A stretch of DNA of 64,000 nt, taken from assembly GCF_017565745.1 (NCBI RefSeq), contig NZ_JAGDYM010000005.1:1-64000 (forward strand), read 5' to 3'. The stretch's first letter is position 1; every line of letters starts with the position of its first letter. This document shows, in pieces, positions 35,301 through 44,337 of this stretch. Made by a program: the position numbers and the translations under genes. The notes beneath the pieces were generated by a model. The model worked only from the letters and a program-made list of their open reading frames with translations, was not told the origin of the DNA and did no database searches. This DNA comes from Leucobacter weissii. GTDB lineage: Bacteria > Actinomycetota > Actinomycetes > Actinomycetales > Microbacteriaceae.

Positions 35301-38300
35301 ATCCCCTCGGGGATCGTGTCCGTGACCGTGATGGGGTTCGCGGCGGTGCTCACCGAGACCGACGGGCCGATATTGCTCGGCGCCAGCTGCCAGGTGATCG
35401 CGGAGCCGGCGTTCGGCTCGGCCGTGCTGACCGTCTTGTCGATCGCGAGATCCGCGCTCGGCGCCAGCGGCTTCGAGACGTCGTCGGTGTTGTCCGGCTT
35501 CTTGGCGTCGGGCTCGTGGGTGCGGCCCTCGACCGTCGCGACGTTGTTCAGCTCCGCTCCGCTCGCGGTGGCGTCCGCGGCGACCGAGACATCCGCGCGC
35601 AGGACGATCCGATCGCTGCCATCGGCGGCGAGGCTGGTCGCGCCGTCCCCGATGACGAACGGATCGGCGGCAGTCCCACTGCCGGTCAGCGCGAGCGAGA
35701 TGCCGCTCGCGTCGCCCGGTCCGCTGAAGTAGCGGGCGGACCAGGTGCCCGCCGTCACGCCCGCGGGGAGCGTCTGCGTGTCGACGACCTCGAACGGCCC
35801 GAAGCCCGCGTCGGGTCCCTGGTTGGTCACCGTGATGCGCCACTGGGGCTGCGCGTACCGCCCGGCGACGACGGCCTGACCCGGGACCCAGCTCCCGGCC
35901 GTGAGTCCGTGCAGGTTGGTGCTCGCCTCCCCGGTGTCGACGACGCCGCCCGCGGCGTCCTTGACGAGCTTCAGATCCGCCGAGCGGAGGAACGCGTCGG
36001 CCGTGTCCGGAGCCGCGGTGAACTCGCGATCGGCGTTCTCCGTCGCCCCCGAGGTGTCGGTGGTCGCCGCGCGCAGCGCGTTGGTGTGCGGCACGGCGGT
36101 CCCGTCGTCCCGGGTGACACCGGCGTCCGTCAGCGCATCCGTGCCGGGCGTCGCCGTGAAGGTGATCACGACGCTGCGCTGCGCCTCGGTCGCGCCCGAC
36201 GCGGTGCCCGGCAGGAATGGCGCGGCAGGAGCGGCGGAGCCCAGATTCCAGGTGAGCGTCGTGCGATCGTCCTCGCTGCCCTGCACCGGGGCGGCGAGCG
36301 GAACCGACGGCGCTCCGCCGACGCTGATGCGCGCGGAGTCGTCGTCGTAGCTCCAGTTCTCCGGCAGGAGGTCGGTGACGTCCAGGGTCTGCGCCGGGCC
36401 CCTGCCCCCGTTGACGAGGGTCAGCGTCCAGCCGAACGATTCGCCCGCGTAGGCGGTGGTGCCGTCCGTCGTGGTCTTGTCGAGGGTCACGCTCGGGAAC
36501 ACCGGGCGCACCCGGGCGGTGTCGGTCACCGCGGCCTGCCCGTTCTGCCCCGGGGTGTAGACGCGTCCGCCGCTGTCGAAGGACTCGAAGCGGGTCACGT
36601 CCGCCGTGTTGGTCAGCCACGTGCCGAGCCCGTCGGTCGTCGCGTGCAGCTCGCCCGAGTCGGCGAAGGAGGCCTCGTAGCCGAGCAGGATCGACTTCGG
36701 GGTTCCCGTCCCCGACTGCGGGTGCAGCGGTCCGGGCAGGCTCCAGGTGATGGTTCCGCCCGCGCCGAGGCCGACGCCGGGATCGGCTGAGGCCGGGGTC
36801 GGGCTGATGCTCGAGACGTCGACCACGACTCCCTCGGGCACCTCGTCGGTCACCGTGATGTTGTGGGCGGGGGTGCTGCCCGCCGCGATCTGGCTCACGG
36901 TCAGCGTGTAGCCGAAGCTCGCACCGGGATCGCGGGTGATCTCGTCCTGCCCGTCGACCTTCTTGACGATCTGCAGCGCCGGGTTCGGCACCGTGACGGT
37001 GGCGGTGTCGTCGATGCGCTGCCGTTCCGCTTCGGGCGCGCCGTCGGCCGAGCCCCAGGTGAAGCGCGCGGTGTTCGGGAGCGAGTTCACGTCGAACGCG
37101 ACGGCGGTCGTGAGATCGACCTCGTAGCCGAGGCGCAGCGTCCGCGACTCCGGCGAGGACGCGATGTCGCCGTCGTAGGTCCAGGTGTGGACGTTCGTCG
37201 CGGGATCGTGCCCGTGCGTCCAGGCGCCTCCCAGGGCCGGTGCCCCGCTCACGATGGTCGGGCCGACGATGGAGGCGGACGTCAGCGAGACGCCCGCGGG
37301 CAGGTCGTCGACGATCCGCGGATCGTAGTAGTTGATCTGCGGGTGCAGCGTGACGTCGACCTGGTACTCGACGGTGCCGCCGATCGGCGCGCTCGTCGTC
37401 GCGCCGAACGCGCCGGTCCCGCCGGCCGGTCGCACGCCCTTGTCGATCGCGGCGGTCGCGGCGGTCACCCGTTCGGTCGAGGCGTGGGTGCGGTCGCCGC
37501 GGCGGGTGGCGGCGTCGGGCAGCGTGCTCGGCAGCGTGTAGCCGGTCACCCGGGCGGTGTTGTCGTAGTTGCGCCCGCCGCCCGTGGCGGGGTCGATCTG
37601 CGCCGTGTACGTGAGGATCGCCGTGGTCGGGATCTCGGCCAGCTGCGTGAACTGCTGGTGGCTCCAGGTGATGGTGCCGCCGAGGCCGTTCTGCAGGGCG
37701 GCCGCGTCGGGCGAGAAGGTCGCGCCGGCTGCGGCGAGCGGTGCCGTGTTCACACGAAGCCCGACGGGCACCGTGTCGACCACGACGTTGTCGTAGCTCT
37801 TGACGCGATTCGCGTTGGAGACGGTCAGCGTGTAGGTGATGTCCTGCCCGGCCCGGATGTCGGTGTCGGGGCTGGCGGCCTTCGCGATGCTCAGGTTCGG
37901 CTCGCGGTACTGGACGTCCGCGTAGTCGCTGAGCGTGGTCGGGGCGCCCGAGGGGTTCGCCGGGTCGCCGTGGGCGAACCGCGCGGTGTTCCGCAGCGTC
38001 TTGTTGTTCGGGACGTTCGGGCGCGCCTGCGAGGCGGTGGTGTTGCTCGCGTCCACGTCGCTCGTCCACACGACGATGCGCACGGTGAAGGTCTCGGGGT
38101 CATCGCCGACCGTGTACGAGACGGGGAAGATCAGCTTGCCCGTGTCGGTGCGGAAGCCGAAGTCGCTCGGATGCGCGGCCGGATCGGCACCGGTCGCATC
38201 GGTGATCGTGACGCCCGCCGGTGCGGCATCGACCGTCGCGGAGACGAACTTGTAGGGGAAGGCGTTGCCGGGCTGGATCGTGCCGTTGCCCGGCCGACCC

Positions 38301-41300
38301 ACGAAGTCGCCGTCGTCGGAGAGCACGGCCTCCCGCACGGTCGTGTGGGCGGGAATCGTGACGGTGTAGTCGAAGGTCGCGTATTCGCCCTGGACGATGG
38401 CGCTGCTCGGGTTGTTGGCATCCGGCGGAGTGGTGCCCGTGGGCGCGATCTCGGTCGAGACGAGCTGCTTGTCGATCTCGGCGCCGGGCAGGTACACGTC
38501 GGAGACGTCGACGGTGCGGCGATCGTCGATCGCGTACTCCCCCGCGTCGGGGTCCGCCGCGCCGGTCGAGAGCGTGTCCTCGCCCGTGGGCACCAGCGCC
38601 GAGGTCCCGCCGCCGTTGTTGACCGCGGAGTAGCGCACGATCGAGGCCGTGTTCTCGTAGTTCTGCGTCAGCTGGGCGGCCGGGCCGCCCTCGGGATCGG
38701 TGCCGTCGGGCACGACGACCGTGTAACCGAGCGTGAGGCCGCGATCGGCGGCGGGGATCGGCGGATCGGCGGAGTCGTCGGCGGGCGAGGATCCGGGCAC
38801 GGTGCCGGTGAACTCCCAGACGACGATGGAGCGCTGCTCGCTGTTCACGCTCCCCCGCAGATTGTTGCCCACCTCGGCGGGGAACTCGCCGAAGTCGTAC
38901 ACCTTGGCCGTCCACCCGGTTCCCACCGGGGCTTCGCCCGCGTCCCAGAATCCGGGGTAGCTGGGCGATGCGGGATTCGTCTCCGGCACCCACGTCTGCT
39001 CGATGAGCGCGGCGGTCGCCGAGGAGAAGGTGCCGTCCGCCTGCACTCCCTTGATATCGGCCTTCTTGATGCCGGGGGGCAGCGCATCCCAGATCACGTA
39101 GTCCGAGGTGTCCGCGGACGGGGCGGTCAGATCGAGCCGGAAGGCGACCTCATCGCCCTGCACCACCTGTCGGTGGTCGACATCGCTGTTGAACGGGTTG
39201 CCGGACGGCGACGCGGGCGGGCCGGGATCCCCGTCGATGTCGCGGATGCCCTTGACCAGGCGCACCTGCCGATCGGTCTCGATCTCGGCGGCGTCCCGGA
39301 GGAAGAAGATGTCCCCCGCGACGTTCTGCTGCTGATACTTGGCGAGGTTCTCGGAGAGGTCGAACCGGCCGAAGGCCGAGACGTCGGTGACGGTCACCTT
39401 GACGTAGATCTCGAGGGTGGTGTCGAGCGGCAGGAACCGGTCGTCCGTGTTCGCGAAGCAGTCGGCGCCGAGGTTGAAGGTGAGGATGTTGCCATCGGGG
39501 TCGAAGCCGGTGGCGGCGTCGAACGGGACGAAGGTGTCGAGCCATTCGATGACGTTCGCGGGCTGGCAGCTCCCGAGCCCCCGGGTGCTGGACGGGACGA
39601 CCCAGATGTTCTCGGGACGGCCCGAGCCCGCGACCGCGTACGGGTCGAAGGAGACGCCGGGCGGGAGGAAGTCGGTGAACCTCGGGTTGCGCACATCGGC
39701 GCCCGCGGGCGGCGTGATCCTGATCCGGTACCAGGCCTCGTCCCCCGGGGAGAAGGGCTCGTTCTCCTCCGGGGTCTTGACCCATTCGGATTCGGGGACG
39801 TCGACGATGTCGCTGCGGTCCGGCACGCCGGCGCTGCGCGTGAGCACGTGCTTCGAGAGTTCGCTCAGCGAAGCCTGCAGCACCGCATCCGAGTCGTCCC
39901 AGACCCGCCAGACGCCCGAGGCGTCGGCTCCGCCGGCCGACACCACGCCGTCGAGTCCGGGGATCGACTGCGTGGTGGCGGTGAGCTCGACGTGGTTGGG
40001 CACGGAGTCGCCCGAGGTGGTGGCCCCGGGACGGCTGTCGTCGGCGGCGTAGAGCGCATTCTGCCGCGCGGTGTAGGCCACCGTGGTCTCGGCGCCCGCC
40101 GGCAGCGGGTCGATCGCGAGCTCCAGCTGGAAGCGACCGGACGCGGGGTCGAACACGATCCCGGTGAGCGTCGCGCCGGTGAGCGAGGCGCCGCTCGCGG
40201 CCGAGGGATAGGCGCAGGCGCTGCCGAGCGCGCCGAGCTGGGCGTTCCAGTCGGCCGGGACGAGATCGCCGCTCAGTGCGCCCTCCGGATCGCCGATCCG
40301 CAGGCGCGGGATGCCCGTCCCCGCCTCGCTGGCCCCCGGGGTGACCTCGACGCCGGCGGGGAACACCGGGCAGGTGCCGTCTCCGAAGTCGTCGATGAGG
40401 CCGTTCGGGCGGATGTCGGCTCCCGTGCCCAGCTCCGCTCCGACGTACTCGCTCGTCGCGATCCTGAGCGTATAGGTGGCGAGCGAGCCCTGGGTGAACT
40501 CGGGGTCGTCGACGTCCTTCAGCACGCGCACGTCCACGGCGTCGACGGTGTGGGCGTCGGTGCCGCTGCTCGTGCGATCGCTGCCGTCGGCGATCGGCCC
40601 CCGGTACTCGCCGGACACCCCGGCCACATTGCGCAGGGCCTGCGCGCTCCCGTCGTCGTCGAGGCCGGGAGCGGTCTGGGGCGAGCCGTGCCGGGTGGAC
40701 GCGCCCCGGTTGTTGTCGAGATTCGCGATCTGATCGCGTCCGCCGTCCGCGGTCGGCTGCCCGCCGCCGCCGTCGAAGTCGAGCGTGTTCTCGAAGAGCG
40801 GGATGGCCGCGCGATAGCGGATCTCGACGAAGCCGGGCTCTCCCGCAGTGCCCGAGTAGTCCTGCGCGACCGGATCGACGATGTCGAAGGCGCCTCCCGC
40901 GGCGAGCAGCTCGCCCAGGCTCCAGGTCACCTTCGTGTAGACCCTGCCGGCCGAAAGACCGTAGTCGGCGACCTCCTGGGCCGTCGGGATGACCGTGCTC
41001 ACCGTCTCGCCCACGGTCGCCGCGTTGCGTCCGGCGCGGGGTCCGCCCTCCGTGCTGTCCGCTGGCGCGGGCGTGCCGGACAGCGACGGCGCCCCGGGAT
41101 ACTCCGCCTGCTCGCCGCGCGTTCCGTTCGCGTTCGAGGTGCGGTCCTGACCCCCGAGCCCGAGGTACTCGAGACCGGCGGGCAGGAAGTCCGTCACGAC
41201 GACGTCCTCGAGATCGCCCTCGCCGGTGTGGAAGACCCGCAGCGTGTAGGTGGTCGTGTTCTCGTGCACGCCGCGGAGCAGCTCGCTCTCGGGGCTCGGC

Positions 41301-42034
41301 TCGCTCTTCTCGATCCGGAGGGCGCCGACGGGGATCGGCAGCGCGCTCGTCCCGGGCTCCGAGGTGTGGGCGTTGCCGGCGGAGACGCTTCTGGTCCCGG
41401 GGAGGACCGGGATGTAGCGCTCGTCCGCGCTCGTGTAGGCGGTGACCGCGAGCTCGAGCGCGTCGGAGCCCACGGGGAAGGCGTCGGCATCCGGGCGGAG
41501 CGTCAGGGTGTGGGTCGTGCGCGCGTTCTGCGGCAGGTCGGAGATGTTCTGGAAGACCAGGTACTGCTTGCCTGCGGGCACCTGGCAGGCGTGGGGGCCC
41601 TGGCTGTGCGGCGGAACGGCCGGTTCGAGGCCGAGCACGGCGCACTCCCCGGGGAAGTTGGCGTACACGCCGGGAATGACCCGGTCGCTCGGGCTGGTGG
41701 GGTAGACGGTCGGCGCACCGAGCGTGCCCGTGTCGACCACGGTGACGCCCTCGGGGAGCAGGATCCCCGCGCTGAGGTTGTACTGGTCCCCCGCGGCGGG
41801 ATCGCCGACGAACGCGAGCTGCACCCGGACGTCCTCGCCGGCGATGACGGTGCCCGGCACCGAGGCCGTCACCGCGGGGCTCGGCGAAGCGGCGAAGGCG
41901 CTCTGCACCCCGACCCCGGCGGTGACGAGCAGGCCGGCGGCCAGCGCCGCCGCCGAGAACTCGGCGATCCACCTCCGCAGCCGCCGCGCTCCGCGCTCCG
42001 ACCGTCGTCCGCCCGCTCGTCGAGGTGCGTCCAT
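32387..42034 (-). CDS. Giant DUF11-repeat surface protein (3215 residues)
   Basis: A cell-surface protein with a long signal peptide (basic start MDAPRRAGGRR, hydrophobic core, cleavage near AFAAS) and about 17 DUF11-like beta-sandwich modules of 100-180 residues. Each module starts with a strand such as DLSIAKQHD and reaches VTDTVPRGL or VVDTLPSGV motifs; the later ones are the most regular. It ends in LVVTGGD, a hydrophobic helix and RRQRAR, a sorting signal of sortase type with a non-LPXTG motif. It probably forms a long fibre-like adhesin or wall layer. ATG 42034 has GGGAG upstream; the open frame extends 67 codons further without support. No sortase gene is in the window. Confidence 0.88.
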   Translation of the reverse strand: MDAPRRAGGRRSERGARRLRRWIAEFSAAALAAGLLVTAGVGVQSAFAASPSPAVTASVPGTVIAGEDVRVQLAFVGDPAAGDQYNLSAGILLPEGVTVVDTGTLGAPTVYPTSPSDRVIPGVYANFPGECAVLGLEPAVPPHSQGPHACQVPAGKQYLVFQNISDLPQNARTTHTLTLRPDADAFPVGSDALELAVTAYTSADERYIPVLPGTRSVSAGNAHTSEPGTSALPIPVGALRIEKSEPSPESELLRGVHENTTTYTLRVFHTGEGDLEDVVVTDFLPAGLEYLGLGGQDRTSNANGTRGEQAEYPGAPSLSGTPAPADSTEGGPRAGRNAATVGETVSTVIPTAQEVADYGLSAGRVYTKVTWSLGELLAAGGAFDIVDPVAQDYSGTAGEPGFVEIRYRAAIPLFENTLDFDGGGGQPTADGGRDQIANLDNNRGASTRHGSPQTAPGLDDDGSAQALRNVAGVSGEYRGPIADGSDRTSSGTDAHTVDAVDVRVLKDVDDPEFTQGSLATYTLRIATSEYVGAELGTGADIRPNGLIDDFGDGTCPVFPAGVEVTPGASEAGTGIPRLRIGDPEGALSGDLVPADWNAQLGALGSACAYPSAASGASLTGATLTGIVFDPASGRFQLELAIDPLPAGAETTVAYTARQNALYAADDSRPGATTSGDSVPNHVELTATTQSIPGLDGVVSAGGADASGVWRVWDDSDAVLQASLSELSKHVLTRSAGVPDRSDIVDVPESEWVKTPEENEPFSPGDEAWYRIRITPPAGADVRNPRFTDFLPPGVSFDPYAVAGSGRPENIWVVPSSTRGLGSCQPANVIEWLDTFVPFDAATGFDPDGNILTFNLGADCFANTDDRFLPLDTTLEIYVKVTVTDVSAFGRFDLSENLAKYQQQNVAGDIFFLRDAAEIETDRQVRLVKGIRDIDGDPGPPASPSGNPFNSDVDHRQVVQGDEVAFRLDLTAPSADTSDYVIWDALPPGIKKADIKGVQADGTFSSATAALIEQTWVPETNPASPSYPGFWDAGEAPVGTGWTAKVYDFGEFPAEVGNNLRGSVNSEQRSIVVWEFTGTVPGSSPADDSADPPIPAADRGLTLGYTVVVPDGTDPEGGPAAQLTQNYENTASIVRYSAVNNGGGTSALVPTGEDTLSTGAADPDAGEYAIDDRRTVDVSDVYLPGAEIDKQLVSTEIAPTGTTPPDANNPSSAIVQGEYATFDYTVTIPAHTTVREAVLSDDGDFVGRPGNGTIQPGNAFPYKFVSATVDAAPAGVTITDATGADPAAHPSDFGFRTDTGKLIFPVSYTVGDDPETFTVRIVVWTSDVDASNTTASQARPNVPNNKTLRNTARFAHGDPANPSGAPTTLSDYADVQYREPNLSIAKAASPDTDIRAGQDITYTLTVSNANRVKSYDNVVVDTVPVGLRVNTAPLAAAGATFSPDAAALQNGLGGTITWSHQQFTQLAEIPTTAILTYTAQIDPATGGGRNYDNTARVTGYTLPSTLPDAATRRGDRTHASTERVTAATAAIDKGVRPAGGTGAFGATTSAPIGGTVEYQVDVTLHPQINYYDPRIVDDLPAGVSLTSASIVGPTIVSGAPALGGAWTHGHDPATNVHTWTYDGDIASSPESRTLRLGYEVDLTTAVAFDVNSLPNTARFTWGSADGAPEAERQRIDDTATVTVPNPALQIVKKVDGQDEITRDPGASFGYTLTVSQIAAGSTPAHNITVTDEVPEGVVVDVSSISPTPASADPGVGLGAGGTITWSLPGPLHPQSGTGTPKSILLGYEASFADSGELHATTDGLGTWLTNTADVTRFESFDSGGRVYTPGQNGQAAVTDTARVRPVFPSVTLDKTTTDGTTAYAGESFGWTLTLVNGGRGPAQTLDVTDLLPENWSYDDDSARISVGGAPSVPLAAPVQGSEDDRTTLTWNLGSAAPAAPFLPGTASGATEAQRSVVITFTATPGTDALTDAGVTRDDGTAVPHTNALRAATTDTSGATENADREFTAAPDTADAFLRSADLKLVKDAAGGVVDTGEASTNLHGLTAGSWVPGQAVVAGRYAQPQWRITVTNQGPDAGFGPFEVVDTQTLPAGVTAGTWSARYFSGPGDASGISLALTGSGTAADPFVIGDGATSLAADGSDRIVLRADVSVAADATASGAELNNVATVEGRTHEPDAKKPDNTDDVSKPLAPSADLAIDKTVSTAEPNAGSAITWQLAPSNIGPSVSVSTAANPITVTDTIPEGIHGVADPSNPTWTAAVPGGWPAEAGDTITWTYQGTALPVGAAPVITLSGVVDASWTPTSGPSGDGRILNTAVISPGGTRDPVVPNNTSNAPVTPDDATTLGISKTRVVKEGADWVPATETPEWGDPVSYLIEVVNNGPADARDVAVVDETPDGLSYDSHENVSGVWTRAAGGTNAAGTTSPAWDTFALDGPQQVGAGHATSFVVTYGTDATVPAGTPIENWAEASAENATNEPRDDDRSDSARVANLSIVKSHTGQAVAGEPLDYRIVATNEGPSVSDGPIEITDLLPAGFSYESGSAEVRIAGGAWQSLEPSVSGQLLSWTLLTGAGDTLAVDATIEIVLTTAVADTVREQQALVNRAEVDAPNDPDPRDDVWEDPTDVVTRADMTIEKTVAAGPWVAGTEVAYELTIRNAGPSAAPATVTDALPSGLTLVSMSGAGWDCDAAVAGAQSGACAYEANDGLHPVDTAADPFGSTITVVALIGANVPEGTRLLNEAVLDWNDSRGTHHDDDDAEITVHAEADLALQKTAVDERGDEIASAVAGRSARYALEVENLGPSDAVAPLTVVDTLPSGVSFVQLVAGSSANWTAEADPADPQRITFTRVPTGTGLAAGASAPTIVFEVGLDAALEETDPPRVDPIVNTAVVSSGTDDPNPGNDDDEAPLEIEREVDLSIAKQHDAGQVRIGDELPFEIVVTNHGPSEATGITVTDTVPRGLKILSEPGDDLGDGWTLVSVVEPASDPSSGGELIASYAGPLSPGESTPPLTIATRVTERAYDRVVNVAKVTGDETETRTDNNRAEDEVVVPPLATLVTTKTAVGSFRVGETGTYRITVKNLGPTEDPGPITVTDRLPDGLSFHSSPDDGVRVSGRTVTWTLEDGLAVGERARLTLVVNVAAAAYPSVTNTVSVSSKTELTPDSVTHSDATIEVRAADPLVVTGGDVAPWILLLALLLLLAGAGVYATGRRQRARNAE

Positions 42035-42334
42035 GATTCCCAACTCCCACTCTTGCGCAGCAGCGATCCGTTCGGCCGCCCCGTCGGGGCCGCGACCGCA
42101 GCGAAGCAGGCCGGGCAGCGCGCCGCCCGGCGAAGATTCCCTGAATTCGTCTGAAGCGGCGCGTGCGATGCCCCGGACAGGGGCGAGCGGCACGACGACC
42201 GAAACCGTCGCCACGTGCCGATACCCCGGAACCAAGCTTAACGCAGCGCCGAGGCGTCGGTGACAGCCCCGTCCGGAGAGTGATTCCCGGGGTGGGACCG
42301 GCCCCGCTCGCGGAGACGCGCCGCGCGAGCGGGC
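42035..42334. other. Intergenic region upstream of the giant surface protein
   Basis: 300 bp holding the promoter of the giant gene and the terminator of the LuxR-type gene. I see no clear -35/-10 pair and no small gene. Confidence 0.5.
42303..42333 (-). terminator. Hairpin terminator of the LuxR-type gene
   Basis: 10-bp stem CCCGCTCGCG/CGCGAGCGGG with an 11-nt loop, directly after the LuxR-type stop codon. Confidence 0.55.
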
Positions 42335-43912
42335 TCAGAGGATTCCGCGGCGCTCCGCCTCGAGGACGGCCGCCGCGCGGGATCCGACGCCGAGCTTGCG
42401 ATAGATCGAGCGGAGATGCGCCTTCAGGGTGTTCACCGAGATGAAGCGCGACTTCGCGATCCCCTCCCGCGAGCTCCCGCCGGCGAGCTCTCGCAGCAGG
42501 TCGAGTTCGCGGGCCGTCAGCGCCTCGCCGCTCATCGGGAACACCTCGAGGCCGATGAAGGCCGCCGCCTCGCCGCGGGGCCACCGCTCGAGGCTCGTCT
42601 CGGCGAAGTCGCGGATCGGGCGCGGGAAGAAGTGCAGTTCGTCGGATCGCAGCCCGCCGGGCAGGCCGAGGACGAAGTCGAGGACCTCCCGGCACTCCTC
42701 CCGCTCGCCGAGCGCGAGGAGGCTTCCGGCCGTCACCGCGAGCCGCCAGATGTCGAGGGTGCGCAGACTCGCGGTCTGGTCGTGCAACCCCGCCAGCGGA
42801 CGCATGGCCTCGCGGGGCCGGCCGACCGCCAGCTCGAGCACGGCCACGAACAGCCTGCTGATCGCGAGGGACGGGTCCGCGCGCTCCAGCCGCTCCCTGG
42901 CTCGCACGAAATCTCCGCTGCGGATCGCGTCCAGCCCGATGCAGAAGTGCAGCAGGCTGCCGGCGTAGCCCTGCCCGTCCGCGCGGGGGAGGGAGAGCCC
43001 CTCGAACAGCTCGATCCTCCGCCGGCCCTCCTCCTGCTTCCCCGCGGCATGCAGGGTCCGGTGCATCGCGGCGACGTAGAACGGCCACAGCTCACCGATG
43101 ACGTGCAGCGGAACGGCCTCGAGCGCTCGCAGCGAGGCCTCGGGATCCTCCCCGTGCACGAGCGAGACGGCGATCGTGCGATGGGCGTCGATCGCCTCCT
43201 CCGCCCAGCTCGACGTACGGGGGAGATCGTCCGCCTCGTCGATCAGCGATCGCGCGCGCTCGGGGTCGCCGTACAGCGCCTCGAGGACGGCGAGCTTGAC
43301 GCAGGCGTCCCGGGAGAGGAACCCGAGGTGGGAGATGACCGCGTGCATCCTGGCCTGGGTGAATCTCTCGGCTGCGGCGCGGAAGTCCCCCGCGAGCATC
43401 GCGGTGATGCCGTCCTGCACCGAGCTGAAGAGCGCCATGCCGCGGTAGACGTCGAAGAGCGGCTGCACTCGGCCGAAGCGCCGCTCGAGTTCGGTCGAGA
43501 AGCGCAGCGCCTCCACCGGCCGCCCCTGCAGCCGCAGGGCGAACATCCGCCCCATGAGCGCCACCGCGACCGCGCGACCGTCGCCGTCGGAGTCGCTCGC
43601 CAGGAGCTCGTCGTCGGCCGCCTCGGCTCGGCCGAACCCCGAGGCGCCCCCCGGGGACAGCATGGCGGCCGCCTCGCGGAGGAAACCGCCCCCGGCCACG
43701 CCCGCGCGGAGCAGCTCCGCGACCAGCGCGCCGAAGCGCTCGGGACGGAAACCGTACCAGGAGGCGAGCGGATCCTGCTCGAGCAGCTCGGCCGCGCGCT
43801 GGAGATCCCCTTCGGCGAAGGCCTCGTCGATGGCGTCGACGATCCGGCCGAGCGGATCGCGCTCGTCGCCTCGCGTCCTGTCCTCGTGGTCCCCCGAGTC
43901 TTCTCGGCCCAC
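42335..43912 (-). CDS. LuxR-type regulator with helical-repeat sensor domain
   Basis: A 525-residue regulator. The C-terminal 65 residues are a LuxR/GerE HTH (LTARELDLLRELAGGSSREG, then SVNTLKAHLRSIYRKLGV). The preceding ~430 residues are Ala/Leu-rich helical pairs resembling the TPR-like domain of MalT/LAL regulators, but the ATPase domain of those proteins is missing. GTG 43912 is chosen because GGAGG lies 4 nt upstream; the frame stays open another 94 codons of Arg/Gly-rich, unconvincing sequence. It stands between two surface-protein genes and is divergent from the second, so it may control one or both. Confidence 0.85.
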   Translation of the reverse strand: MGREDSGDHEDRTRGDERDPLGRIVDAIDEAFAEGDLQRAAELLEQDPLASWYGFRPERFGALVAELLRAGVAGGGFLREAAAMLSPGGASGFGRAEAADDELLASDSDGDGRAVAVALMGRMFALRLQGRPVEALRFSTELERRFGRVQPLFDVYRGMALFSSVQDGITAMLAGDFRAAAERFTQARMHAVISHLGFLSRDACVKLAVLEALYGDPERARSLIDEADDLPRTSSWAEEAIDAHRTIAVSLVHGEDPEASLRALEAVPLHVIGELWPFYVAAMHRTLHAAGKQEEGRRRIELFEGLSLPRADGQGYAGSLLHFCIGLDAIRSGDFVRARERLERADPSLAISRLFVAVLELAVGRPREAMRPLAGLHDQTASLRTLDIWRLAVTAGSLLALGEREECREVLDFVLGLPGGLRSDELHFFPRPIRDFAETSLERWPRGEAAAFIGLEVFPMSGEALTARELDLLRELAGGSSREGIAKSRFISVNTLKAHLRSIYRKLGVGSRAAAVLEAERRGIL

Positions 43913-44337
43913 AGCGCCTCCCCGATGTCTCCGTCGCGCCCGAGGCGTTCCCGCCGCCCCGATGGTGCCGCCCCGTCGCCCCGACGGCACACTCTCCCCG
44001 AGAGTACCCGAAACCGCCCGCCCATCCCCGTTCCGTGACGACGCGGCGCCCCTGAGCCCAATCCCGCCCCCGACCGAGCCCTCCATCGACGTCGAGGAGC
44101 GCGGCGCTCGAGAGGCGCGCCCCCGCCTCGAGCGGCCGCTGCACCCCGGACTCGCGCCGCGTCCTGCGAGGGCAGAAATGATCCTTGATATCACCCTGAA
44201 TGCTCTTGCGCCTGTGCTTTACTAAGTGAGGCGTATTCCGTCAATTACTTGTTCACGCTCGTTCTCACCACCGACCCGGGGGGACCGTCTTCGCACGCGG
44301 AGGCGTTGCAACGGTGGGAGGAACCGGGGAGGAAGCT
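43913..44337. other. Divergent promoter region between regulator and surface protein
   Basis: 425 bp without a gene. Positions 44175-44265 are AT-rich relative to the rest and include TTGATATCA and TTTACTAAGT, candidate promoter parts for the plus-strand surface protein with a 5' leader near 100 nt. The remainder is GC-rich and unstructured to my eye. Confidence 0.5.

Noticed and set aside
43913-44194. N-terminal extension of the LuxR-type regulator
   Set aside because: The extra 94 codons are Arg/Gly/Ser-rich and unlike a domain, and a good GGAGG site marks GTG 43912.
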